Source: an uncultured Sphingobium sp.
GTDB lineage: Bacteria; Pseudomonadota; Alphaproteobacteria; Sphingomonadales; Sphingomonadaceae
Assembly (NCBI GenBank): GCA_946885845.1
Contig: CAMPHJ010000077.1
Location: 1-7,200 of the forward strand
Direction of reading: 5' to 3'
Length of the DNA stretch: 7,200 bases
The position numbers and the translations under genes were made by a program. Shown here one piece after another: positions 1 through 6,652 of this stretch. Each line of letters starts with the position of its first letter. Within the stretch, counting starts at the first letter, position 1. The notes beneath the pieces were generated by a model, which saw only the letters and a program-made list of their open reading frames with translations, was not told the origin of the DNA and ran no database searches.

Positions 1-434
1 TCAGCCTGCGGCGGGGGCGGCGCAGGTTGGGCCTCCGGTTCTGCCGGGGCAGGGGGTGGCAGAACGTTGGGCAGTGGTTCGTTCGGCGCGGCGTCCTGTT
101 GTGGCGCGGGCTGGATTGGCGCGGCCGGAGGGGGCGCGGGGCGTGCTGCCGGGCGCTGCGGTTCGGTAGCTGGGGCCGCATTGGTCGAAGGCGCGGGCGG
201 CTGGACCACTGGCGGCGGCGGCGTGATCGTTGGCACGGTCACGGGTGGCGGCGGAAGCTGAACCGGGCCGCCGCGATAGACGTCGAGTTCAGGTCCCTGC
301 CGGTTGGGATCGGCCTGCGGTTGCCCGGCGCGGGGAAGGTTGAACACCGGATCGGCGCCGTCCTGCTGCTGCGCCATCGCGGGCGTGGCCAGCAGCAGCG
401 GCAGGATGACTGTCAGGGCGGGACGCGAGATCAT
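1..434 (-). CDS. Exported proline/alanine-rich protein, N-terminal part (cut by left window edge)
   Basis: Read on the minus strand from the ATG at 434, the frame stays open to the left edge, giving about 144 residues with no stop; the TCA at positions 1-3 is out of frame. The first 21 residues (MISRPALTVILPLLLATPAMA) form a good Sec signal peptide, with a short positive start, a Leu-rich core and an AMA cleavage site, followed by QQQ. A short mixed segment follows (DPVFNLPRAG, DPNRQGPELDVYRGG), then from about residue 55 a long run dominated by Pro, Ala, Gln and Glu with PPPP clusters. Such regions are typically extended, disordered linkers in the periplasm or cell envelope, often leading to a folded or membrane-anchored domain; that part would lie outside the window. 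I do not recognise the family. The ribosome-binding site is weak. An in-frame ATG at 536 would add 34 residues before the signal peptide and is less likely. Confidence 0.72.
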   Translation of the reverse strand, partial: MISRPALTVILPLLLATPAMAQQQDGADPVFNLPRAGQPQADPNRQGPELDVYRGGPVQLPPPPVTVPTITPPPPVVQPPAPSTNAAPATEPQRPAARPAPPPAAPIQPAPQQDAAPNEPLPNVLPPPAPAEPEAQPAPPPPQA

Positions 435-534
435 GATCCGCAGCCAAGGCGGCAGCCCGCTGAACGGGATGTGAACGATGCGACCATGTGGCGAGACGAT
501 GACATTATGCGTGCAATGGCGTAGATGGCCGGAC
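435..534. promoter_or_regulatory. Divergent intergenic region between the proline-rich gene and queF
   Basis: About 100 bases separate the two divergent starts, so promoters for both genes should lie here. The best hexamer I see is CATAAT on the minus strand (plus positions 504-509), five of six matches to the -10 consensus, but no convincing -35 sits 16-18 bases upstream of it. On the plus strand CATTAT (503-508) is a weaker -10 candidate, also without a good -35. Neither start has a clear Shine-Dalgarno sequence. No operator-like palindrome stands out. Confidence 0.25.
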
Positions 535-1002
535 ATGACCGACACGCCCAGCCTATCGAAACCAATCCATCTTGGCCAGAGCAGCGCGCTGCCCGCGCAT
601 CCGCAGGAGGCGGTGCTCGACTATGTGCCCAACCCCCGGCCCGGAAAGCCCTATCTGGTGCGTTTCACCGCGCCTGAGTTCACGTCGCTTTGCCCCGTCA
701 CCGGGCAGCCCGACTTTGCCCATCTGGTCATCGACTATGCACCGGCCCAAACGATCGTCGAATCGAAATCGTTGAAGCTGTTCCTGGGTTCATTCCGCAA
801 CCATGCCGCCTTTCATGAAGATTGCACGGTCGGCATTGGCGAGCGGCTGTTCGACGAAATGCAGCCGATCTGGCTGCGCATCGGCGGATATTGGTATCCG
901 CGCGGCGGGATTCCCATCGACGTGTTCTGGCAATCGGGCGAGCCGCCCGCCGGGCTGTGGCTGCCTCCGCAGGATGTGCCGGGCTATCGCGGGCGCGGCT
1001 GA
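535..1002 (+). CDS. queF: NADPH-dependent preQ0 reductase QueF (7-cyano-7-deazaguanine reductase)
   Basis: This cytosolic enzyme reduces the nitrile of preQ0 to the aminomethyl group of preQ1 with NADPH, the last step before the base is inserted into tRNA on the way to queuosine. The 155-residue length fits the short, single-domain QueF class. Family residues are all visible: the catalytic Cys53 in [12 protein letters not shown], the proton donor Asp60 in the same block, the QueF signature starting at Glu76 ([15 protein letters not shown]) and the substrate-binding His94-Glu95 in FHED. The C-terminal block [19 protein letters not shown] is also typical. The ATG at 535 gives the usual start; the frame is open back to an ATG at 478, but the extra 19 residues are Trp/Arg-rich and unlike the family. 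No clear Shine-Dalgarno precedes either start. It is divergent from the proline-rich gene and followed by 165 bases before the aminopeptidase. Confidence 0.96.
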   Translation: MTDTPSLSKPIHLGQSSALPAHPQEAVLDYVPNPRPGKPYLVRFTAPEFTSLCPVTGQPDFAHLVIDYAPAQTIVESKSLKLFLGSFRNHAAFHEDCTVGIGERLFDEMQPIWLRIGGYWYPRGGIPIDVFWQSGEPPAGLWLPPQDVPGYRGRG

Positions 1003-1167
1003 CGCCTCCCTCTGCACTGTTTGACAAATGAATAATTGCGTTCGACCAATGACATCGCGGGCGGACGGCGGCGCTTGACCAGCGCGGTAAAAGGTTCGAT
1101 CCCGCAACTATCATGGCGTGGCGCCGTTATGCCTGCGCCGTTCCAACGTGTCGGAGTTGCGAACCAG
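1003..1167 (+). promoter_or_regulatory. Intergenic leader with candidate -35 box TTGACA for the aminopeptidase
   Basis: The sequence TTGACA at 1021-1026 is a perfect match to the sigma-70 -35 consensus. At the usual spacing (around 1043-1050) the -10 is poor; the best hexamer is ACCAAT at 1045-1050. If this is the promoter, the aminopeptidase message has a leader of roughly 110 bases. The aminopeptidase frame is open through much of this stretch (back to a TTG at 1036), but the translated residues are Arg-rich and do not resemble a signal peptide, so I treat it as untranslated. No rho-independent terminator is visible after queF. Confidence 0.3.
1153..1156 (+). promoter_or_regulatory. Ribosome-binding site GGAG deciding the aminopeptidase start
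   Basis: GGAG lies 11 bases before the ATG at 1168. The spacing is slightly long but it is the best Shine-Dalgarno match near any candidate start. The other in-frame ATG, at 1129, has none. Using 1168 also places the signal peptide directly at the N-terminus. Confidence 0.4.
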
Positions 1168-3810
1168 ATGTCCTTTGCCAAAATGCTTCCATTGATGCTG
1201 GCGGCTGCGCCAGTGGCTTTTGTCCAGCCTGTCCTTGCGCAGACGCCCGTCGGCCCCGCGGCCAATATCACGACTCAGCTGCCGCGCGGCGCCGCGCCCA
1301 GCCATTATGCGATCACCGTCACCCCCGATGCCCCCAACCTGAAGTTCAGCGGCAAGGTGACGATTGACATCGTCGTGTCCCAGCCGCTGCCCGCGCTGGT
1401 GCTGAATGCGGCAGACCTGGCCATCAGCGATGTCCGGCTGACCCCGGCAGAGGGCAAGGCGGTGAAGGGCAGCGCCCGGATCGACGCAGCCGCGCAAACC
1501 GCGACCCTGGATTTCGGCAAGCCGCTCCAGCCCGGCAATTACAAGGTCGATATCGTTTATGCAGGCGTGATCAACACGCAGGCGAACGGGCTATTCGCGC
1601 TCGATTATACGGACAATGCGGGCAAGGCGAAGCGTGCGCTGTTCACCCAGTTCGAAGCGCCGGACGCTCGCCGTTTCGTCCCCAGCTTTGACGAACCGAG
1701 CTACAAGGCGACATTCGACCTGACGGCAATCGTGCCCACCGGGGAACTGGCGGTCAGCAACATGCCGGTCCGGGCGTCAAGGGATATGGGCGGCGGCAAG
1801 ACGCAGGTGACATTCGGCACCAGCCCTAAAATGTCGTCCTACCTGTTGTTCTTTGGCCTGGGCGAGCTGGAACGCGCGACCAAGATGGCCGGGGCGACCG
1901 AAGTCGGCGTGATCACCGGCAAGGGCAATACGGGCAAGGCGCAGCTGGCGCTCGACGCGTCGGCGGCGATCCTTCCCTGGTTCAACGACTATTTCGGCGT
2001 GCCTTTCCCGCTGCCCAAGCTGGACAATGTCGCAGGGCCGGGACAGAGCCAGTTTTTTTCCGCGATGGAAAATTGGGGCGCGATCTTCACCTTCGAACGG
2101 GCCTTGCTGGTGGACCCGCGTTTCACGTCCGAAGAAACGAAGCGGACCATTTATGAGATCGTCGCCCATGAGATGGCCCATCAATGGTTCGGCGACCTGG
2201 TCACCATGGCCTGGTGGGACGACCTTTGGCTGAATGAAGGGTTCGCCAGCTGGATGGCGACCAAGGTGACGGACAAGCTGAACCCCGACTGGGAAATGCT
2301 GTTGACCAGGGTTGAGGGGCGTGAGCGGGCGATGGGGCTGGATGCCCTGGCGACGACGCACCCCGTCGTGCAGAAAATCAATACGGTCGAGGAAGTGAAC
2401 CAGGCTTTCGACGCCATCACCTATCAAAAGGGTGAGGCGGTGATCACCATGCTGGAAGGCTATGCGGGCGAAGATGTGTGGCGCAGCGGCATTCGCAGCT
2501 ACATGAAGGCGCATGCCTATGGGAACACGGTGACCGATGACCTGTGGAAAGCGGTCGAGGGCGCCGGCGCGACCGGTCTGGTTGCCATCGCCCATGACTT
2601 TACGTCCAAGCCGGGCATCCCGCTGGTGAAGGTGGACAGCGCCCGGTGCAGCGGTGGCAACATGATGCTGCGGCTGAGCCAGGGCGAATTTAGCCGCGAT
2701 CGCAAGGACAAGGCCCCGCTCAGCTGGAACGTGCCGGTCAAGGCGCAGGTGCTGGGCGGGCAGGCACAGCGGCTGATCCTGAACGGACAGGGGCAGATGA
2801 CGCTGCCGGGATGCGGGGCTTATGTGATCAATGCCGGGCAGACGGGCTATTATCGCTCGCTCTACCCGCAGGCGAATGTGAAGGCGCTGGCAAAGGATTT
2901 CACGCGGCTTTCCAGCATCGACCAGACCGGGCTGCTTGCCGACAATTTCCAGCTGGGGCTGGGCGGCTATCAGCCCATCGGCCTGGCGCTTGACCTGATC
3001 GATGCTGTGCCCGCGGCGGCAAGTCCTGCTGTGCTGGCGGAAGTGCCGGGCTACCTTTCCAGCGCCTACACGATGCTGGAAGGCGACAAGGCGGCGCAGG
3101 CAAAGGTCGCGGCCTATGCCTCAAGGAAGCTGACGCCGATGCTCGCCAACATCGGCTATGACGCCAAAGCCGGTGAAGGGCCGCAGGTGCCGGTGCTTCG
3201 GTCCGCGCTGGTGGCGGCGTTGGGCAGCATGGGTGATAATGCGGTGGTGGGTGAGGCGAACCGGCGCTTTGCCGCATTGGCCAGCGATCCCGCCGCTTTG
3301 GACGGGCCGCTGCGCAATACCTGGCTGCGGATCATCGCGCAAAATGCCGATGCCGCGACATGGGACCGGCTGCGCGCCATGGCGAACGGCGCGAAAACGG
3401 ATCTGGAGAAGAGCGCGACCTTCGCATTGCTGGGCGCTGCCAAGGACGAAGCGCTGGCGCGCAAGGCGCTCGACCTGGCGCTGACCGATGAACCGGGCAA
3501 GACGACCAGCGCGGCGATCATTTCCCAGGTGGGTGGCGAGCATCCGATGCTGGCGGTCGACTATGTGCTGGCGCATCGGCAGCAATATGAAGCGCTGATC
3601 GACGTGTCGGCCCGGTCGCAGGCGATCGCGCGGCTGGGTGGCGGATCGGCCGACCCGGCGATGGCGACGAAGCTGGACAGCTATGCCAGCCAGCACCTGA
3701 CCCCGGAATCGCGCAAGGTGGTGGATCGCTCCATATCCGCGATCAAGACCCGGATCGAAACGCGCGCGCGGTTGAAGCCTGCGCTGATCAGCTGGTTCGC
3801 CCGTAAATGA
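1168..3810 (+). CDS. Secreted M1-family zinc aminopeptidase
   Basis: This metalloprotease should remove N-terminal residues from peptides outside the cytoplasm. Starting at 1168 the protein has 880 residues and begins with a signal peptide (MSFAKMLPLMLAAAPVAFVQPVLA, read as two parts: a short positive start and a hydrophobic core ending in VLA), cleaved before QTPVG. The M1 layout follows: a beta-rich N-terminal domain (about 35-225) containing TQFEAPDARRFVPSFDEP near 160-177; the exopeptidase motif SAMENWG at 298-304; the zinc site HEMAH at 334-338 with the third ligand Glu357 in LWLNEGFASW, exactly 18 residues on; and the transition-state Tyr419 in ITYQKGEA. His334, His338 and Glu357 bind zinc and Glu335 is the catalytic base. 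The helical C-terminal region from about 555 matches the ERAP1-like layout. The first motif residue is Ser instead of the usual Gly. Longer starts (ATG 1129, TTG 1036) are open but lack support. It ends 10 bases from the convergent peptide transporter. Confidence 0.94.
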   Translation: MSFAKMLPLMLAAAPVAFVQPVLAQTPVGPAANITTQLPRGAAPSHYAITVTPDAPNLKFSGKVTIDIVVSQPLPALVLNAADLAISDVRLTPAEGKAVKGSARIDAAAQTATLDFGKPLQPGNYKVDIVYAGVINTQANGLFALDYTDNAGKAKRALFTQFEAPDARRFVPSFDEPSYKATFDLTAIVPTGELAVSNMPVRASRDMGGGKTQVTFGTSPKMSSYLLFFGLGELERATKMAGATEVGVITGKGNTGKAQLALDASAAILPWFNDYFGVPFPLPKLDNVAGPGQSQFFSAMENWGAIFTFERALLVDPRFTSEETKRTIYEIVAHEMAHQWFGDLVTMAWWDDLWLNEGFASWMATKVTDKLNPDWEMLLTRVEGRERAMGLDALATTHPVVQKINTVEEVNQAFDAITYQKGEAVITMLEGYAGEDVWRSGIRSYMKAHAYGNTVTDDLWKAVEGAGATGLVAIAHDFTSKPGIPLVKVDSARCSGGNMMLRLSQGEFSRDRKDKAPLSWNVPVKAQVLGGQAQRLILNGQGQMTLPGCGAYVINAGQTGYYRSLYPQANVKALAKDFTRLSSIDQTGLLADNFQLGLGGYQPIGLALDLIDAVPAAASPAVLAEVPGYLSSAYTMLEGDKAAQAKVAAYASRKLTPMLANIGYDAKAGEGPQVPVLRSALVAALGSMGDNAVVGEANRRFAALASDPAALDGPLRNTWLRIIAQNADAATWDRLRAMANGAKTDLEKSATFALLGAAKDEALARKALDLALTDEPGKTTSAAIISQVGGEHPMLAVDYVLAHRQQYEALIDVSARSQAIARLGGGSADPAMATKLDSYASQHLTPESRKVVDRSISAIKTRIETRARLKPALISWFARK

Positions 3811-3814
3811 GCGT

Positions 3815-3835
3815 TCGCTGTCAGAAGGGCAGCGA
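3815..3835. terminator. Weak hairpin across the convergent gene ends
   Basis: TCGCTG (3815-3820) and CAGCGA (3830-3835) can form a 6-base-pair stem with a 9-base loop, placed just after the aminopeptidase stop and covering the transporter stop codon. A second GC-only stem, GGCGCG (3850-3855) with CGCGCC (3863-3868), lies just inside the transporter gene. Neither is followed by a run of T on either strand, so these are not canonical intrinsic terminators. They may still slow polymerase or protect the message ends. Confidence 0.22.
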
Positions 3836-5785
3836 TGCCTGACGCCGGAGGCGCGTGTAGAGCGCGCCGACGGTGGTGGCAAAGATCAGCAGGGCGAGAG
3901 GGACTGCCCAGCGGTTCTCCGCGACCAGTGCCAGCGGTGCGTCGCTGTCGGTCGCGGCGACCATGCCCGCAAAGGCGATCCCGAACAGGCTTTCCCCGAC
4001 GATGAAGCCGGTTGCCATCAGCACGCCCATCCGTTCGGCAAAGTCGGGGTCGGACTGACGCCGTGCCCATCGATTGTAGAAATGGCCGATGGCCGCGCCG
4101 ATCGGGATCAGCAGGGTCAGCGCCATCGGCAGATAGATGCCCATGCCCACGGCGAGCGGTGGAAGGCGCAGCTTGCCCGCGCGGCCCAGCAGTTCATCGA
4201 CTATGACCACGACGACGCCGATCAGCGCTCCAGCGCCGATCAGATGCCAGTCCAGATCACCGCCCAGCACGCCCTTCGCCAGCGCGGAGATCAGCGCTGC
4301 CTGGGGTGCGGGCAGGGCGGTGGCCTTTGCGCCCGGAGCACCGGCAAAGCCGAAGGCGCTGTTGAGCAGGTCGAGCACGGGCGGGATCACCAGCGCCCCG
4401 AAAATCACGCCCAGCACCAGCGCCACCTGCTGCTTCCAGGGGGTCGCGCCCACCAACTGCCCGGTCTTCAGATCCTGCAGATTGTCGTTGGAAATCGTGG
4501 CGATGCCAAAAATGATGGCAGTGACGAACAGCGCATAGGCGATCAGCGCCTGCGTTTCAGCAGGGTCTCCGCCTGACCCGTAAATGGCGGCAAGGATCAG
4601 CGACGCGCCCAGCACCGCGAGGATGCCGACACCGGAAATCGGGCTGTTCGACGCCCCGATCAGGCCCGCCATATAGCCGCACACCGCCGCAATGACGATG
4701 CCAGCGACCATGATATAGGCGAGCGTCAGGATGATGATCGGCACGGGGTTGAGCGCGATCGGCCCCCCTTGCGCGAAATACCAGAGCAGCACCGCGATCG
4801 GTGCGAGCGATGCGATGATCGTGCCGCCCACGATGCCGATCGGCAGGTCCCGCTCCGTCAGGTCGAGCAGGCCGTTGCCGCCAGCCTTGCGCGCCTTTGC
4901 GGCGGCCATGGCGGACCGGATGCCGGTGATGATCGGTCCCAGAATCTTGAGCAAGGTCCAGATTGCGGCCACGCCGATCGTCCCCGCGCCGATGAACCGC
5001 GCCTTCGTGCGAAAGGTGGTGCCGACCACCTCGGCAAGGTCCACCCCAGCCGACAGGGGCGCCGTCAACCAGGGCACCAGTCCCAGCCAGCTGATCAACA
5101 GGCCCACGAACATCGCAATCCCGACCGACAGGCCGACAAGATGACCGACGCCGATCAAGGCCATGGAAAAACTGGTGGAAACCGATGTCGCTCCGGCGCC
5201 CAGCTTGAAAAAGGTGGCGGCTTCCTCCGCGATCAATCGGGTTTTCGCAGCAATCGAAAAGGCGGCAGCAGCCAGCGCGCTCATCAGAATCGCCGCAAGG
5301 CCACGCCGGTTTTCCTCCAGCCCCACGCGCGATCCCGCACCGACCTTCAGCACTTCGGCGGCGGCGACGCCTTCGGGATAGGGCAGGTCCGATCCGGTCA
5401 CCAGCGCGCGGCGCAGCGGTACGGAATACATGACGCCCAATATACCGCCCAGCGCGATGGTGAAGGCGGATAGCCAATAGGGAAAGCCCTGCCACCAGCC
5501 GATGATGACCAGGCCCGGCAGCACGAAGATGATCGCGGACAATGTGCCTGCGGCCGACGCGATCGTTTGGACGATGTTGTTTTCCAGGATATTGCCGGTC
5601 GCGAACAGGCGCAGCACCGCCATGGAGATGACGGCGGCCGGGATCGACGTGGCGAAGGTCAGGCCGATCTTGAGGCCGAGATAGACGTTCGCTGCGGTGA
5701 AGAGGACAGTGATGACAGCGCCCAGCACGACGCCGCGCAGCGTCAGTTCCGCCATTGGCGGGGTTTTGATCGGATCGGTCGTCAC
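3821..5785 (-). CDS. OPT-family oligopeptide transporter
   Basis: This is a 654-residue inner-membrane protein with more than a dozen hydrophobic segments, fitting the OPT family of proton-coupled oligopeptide carriers (the bacterial putative oligopeptide transporter subgroup). Typical family blocks are visible in order: NVYLGLKIGLTFATSIPA (33-50), ENNIVQTIASAAG (68-80), YPEGVAAAEVLK (136-147), GLIGASNSPISGVGI (374-388), ISNDNLQDLKTGQLVGATPW (431-450) and LAVGMGIYLP (544-553). The likely start is GTG at 5785, because AGGGGA lies 7 bases upstream; an ATG ten codons further in (5755) has no such site. Bacterial OPT members are mostly uncharacterised, and some relatives move metal chelates instead of peptides, so the substrate is not certain. 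It converges with an exported aminopeptidase, which favours a peptide role. Sixty bases separate it from the upstream SGNH hydrolase gene on the same strand. Confidence 0.92.
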   Translation of the reverse strand: MTTDPIKTPPMAELTLRGVVLGAVITVLFTAANVYLGLKIGLTFATSIPAAVISMAVLRLFATGNILENNIVQTIASAAGTLSAIIFVLPGLVIIGWWQGFPYWLSAFTIALGGILGVMYSVPLRRALVTGSDLPYPEGVAAAEVLKVGAGSRVGLEENRRGLAAILMSALAAAAFSIAAKTRLIAEEAATFFKLGAGATSVSTSFSMALIGVGHLVGLSVGIAMFVGLLISWLGLVPWLTAPLSAGVDLAEVVGTTFRTKARFIGAGTIGVAAIWTLLKILGPIITGIRSAMAAAKARKAGGNGLLDLTERDLPIGIVGGTIIASLAPIAVLLWYFAQGGPIALNPVPIIILTLAYIMVAGIVIAAVCGYMAGLIGASNSPISGVGILAVLGASLILAAIYGSGGDPAETQALIAYALFVTAIIFGIATISNDNLQDLKTGQLVGATPWKQQVALVLGVIFGALVIPPVLDLLNSAFGFAGAPGAKATALPAPQAALISALAKGVLGGDLDWHLIGAGALIGVVVVIVDELLGRAGKLRLPPLAVGMGIYLPMALTLLIPIGAAIGHFYNRWARRQSDPDFAERMGVLMATGFIVGESLFGIAFAGMVAATDSDAPLALVAENRWAVPLALLIFATTVGALYTRLRRQASLPF

Positions 5786-5791
5786 GGCTTT

Positions 5792-5797
5792 TCCCCT
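5792..5797 (-). promoter_or_regulatory. Strong ribosome-binding site for the OPT transporter
   Basis: Read on the minus strand this is AGGGGA, with 7 bases between its GGGG and the GTG start at 5785. It is the clearest Shine-Dalgarno sequence in the window, and it supports the non-ATG start over the internal ATG at 5755. Confidence 0.6.
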
Positions 5798-5798
5798 A

Positions 5799-5846
5799 AT
5801 CCACGCCTGTTCTGGGGCATGGTAATAATGTTGCTTGGCCGTGGAT
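5799..5846 (-). repeat. Seven-base inverted repeat in the transporter leader
   Basis: The arms ATCCACG (5799-5805) and CGTGGAT (5840-5846) are perfect reverse complements, separated by 34 bases. They sit between the SGNH hydrolase stop codon, which the outer arm overlaps by one base, and the transporter ribosome-binding site. In the minus-strand RNA they could pair to form a stem enclosing most of the intergenic spacer. The loop contains CCCC (5814-5817), which is complementary to the GGGG of the ribosome-binding site. A chance repeat of this length cannot be excluded. Confidence 0.4.
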
Positions 5847-6652
5847 CAATCGGAGAGTGAAGAAATCCGGTCCACCCGTTCGCGAAGGGGCCGGTTCTGG
5901 GCAGGTGGGGACGAAGATGATTGCAGCCAGTCTTGCACCAGCTTGGTCCAGCGTTGATAGCCGCGCGCATTCATGTGCAGCCCGTCGCGCGTGAACAGCG
6001 ACGCGTCCGGCAGGCCGTCGTTGGCCAGCAGGCTGGCGGCGACATCCAGATAGTCGAAACCAGCGGCCCGGCTGCGCGCGGCGACCGTCATGTTAACCGC
6101 GGCCATTTTGGGCCAGAGCGTCCATCTTATCGGACTGGGCTTGAGCGAGAGAAAGGCGATCCGCGCTGCCGGGTAGCTGGCCCGCAGCCGCCTGATCAGG
6201 CTGAGGACGTCGCGTGAGACCGTGTCTGTGTTTGCGCCCCCGGCCAGGTCATTTTCACCGACATAGACCAGCACTGAACTGGGCTTCGCGCGGGGCAGGA
6301 GGCGAGGATAATGTCGCAGCACATCGTTAGTCGTGGCCCCGCCAAAGCCGCGATTGATGACGTTCCGGGCTGGAAAGCTGGCGCCCGTGTTCCACAGGCG
6401 AATGCTGGAACTGCCAAGGAACAACACGGCGTTGGAAAGAGCCGGTCCCGCCGCGTCGGCTTTGGCGAAAGCGGCGATTTCGTTGGAGAAGGGAAAAGTC
6501 GGGTCGGCGTTGACGCGGGCAGGACCGACCGGGTCAGGCGCCTTGCCCTCTACGCCGACCGGGCAGGCCAGCGCCAGCAGCGCTGCCAGGCCGAATCTCA
6601 ACTTCGGATGGGCTTTATTGGCGATGCAGTGGTCGCAGTTGATATTTGCCAT
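5846..6652 (-). CDS. Exported SGNH/GDSL-type hydrolase (putative esterase or acylhydrolase)
   Basis: The protein has 268 residues from the ATG at 6652. All SGNH blocks are present: block I FLGSSSIRLW (78-87) with Ser82 as the probable nucleophile, the block II Gly near 102 in NRGFGGA, block III VGENDLA (131-137) with Asn134, and block V DGLHMN (223-228) with the Asp223/His226 pair. The family hydrolyses ester or acyl bonds in lipids, polysaccharides or small esters; the substrate here cannot be told. A hydrophobic core at 20-30 (FGLAALLALAC) indicates export, with either signal peptidase I cleavage near 36 or lipidation at Cys30, since LALAC loosely fits a lipobox. The ATG lies inside hspQ (38-base overlap) and leaves a long polar lead of 19 residues; a TTG at 6601, just past the hspQ stop, would give a more compact signal peptide. 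Neither start has a good Shine-Dalgarno sequence. Confidence 0.88.
   Translation of the reverse strand: MANINCDHCIANKAHPKLRFGLAALLALACPVGVEGKAPDPVGPARVNADPTFPFSNEIAAFAKADAAGPALSNAVLFLGSSSIRLWNTGASFPARNVINRGFGGATTNDVLRHYPRLLPRAKPSSVLVYVGENDLAGGANTDTVSRDVLSLIRRLRASYPAARIAFLSLKPSPIRWTLWPKMAAVNMTVAARSRAAGFDYLDVAASLLANDGLPDASLFTRDGLHMNARGYQRWTKLVQDWLQSSSSPPAQNRPLRERVDRISSLSD

Noticed and set aside
27..524. Plus-strand open frame of 165 codons
   Set aside because: It lies opposite the proline-rich gene; its Arg/Gly-rich translation is what the complement of proline codons gives. The minus-strand reading has a signal peptide.
1081..1113. tRNA T-arm-like sequence GGTTCGATCCC (1093-1103), as if from a tRNA remnant
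   Set aside because: Only two base pairs of a T stem can form, and no acceptor, D or anticodon arm is found upstream. An 11-base match in this GC-rich leader is likely chance.
1036..1167. Longer aminopeptidase start (TTG 1036 or ATG 1129)
   Set aside because: The added residues are Arg-rich and would bury the signal peptide. No ribosome-binding site precedes either codon, while GGAG precedes the ATG at 1168.
2053..2059. Run of seven T in the aminopeptidase gene as a possible frameshift site
   Set aside because: The frame is intact on both sides and the SAMENWG motif follows at once, so there is no sign of a disrupted or recoded gene.
1777..2595. Minus-strand open frame of 272 codons
   Set aside because: It lies entirely opposite the aminopeptidase active-site region, whose motifs are unmistakable. 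The translation is rich in His, Arg and Gly with no recognisable domain.
3121..3882. Minus-strand open frame of 253 codons crossing the convergent junction
   Set aside because: It overlaps the 3' ends of two well-supported genes and its translation is Arg-rich without a domain, as expected from high GC.
4557..5495. Minus-strand open frame of 312 codons within the transporter gene
   Set aside because: It is an out-of-frame shadow of the OPT transporter; the transporter frame has the hydrophobic segments and family motifs.
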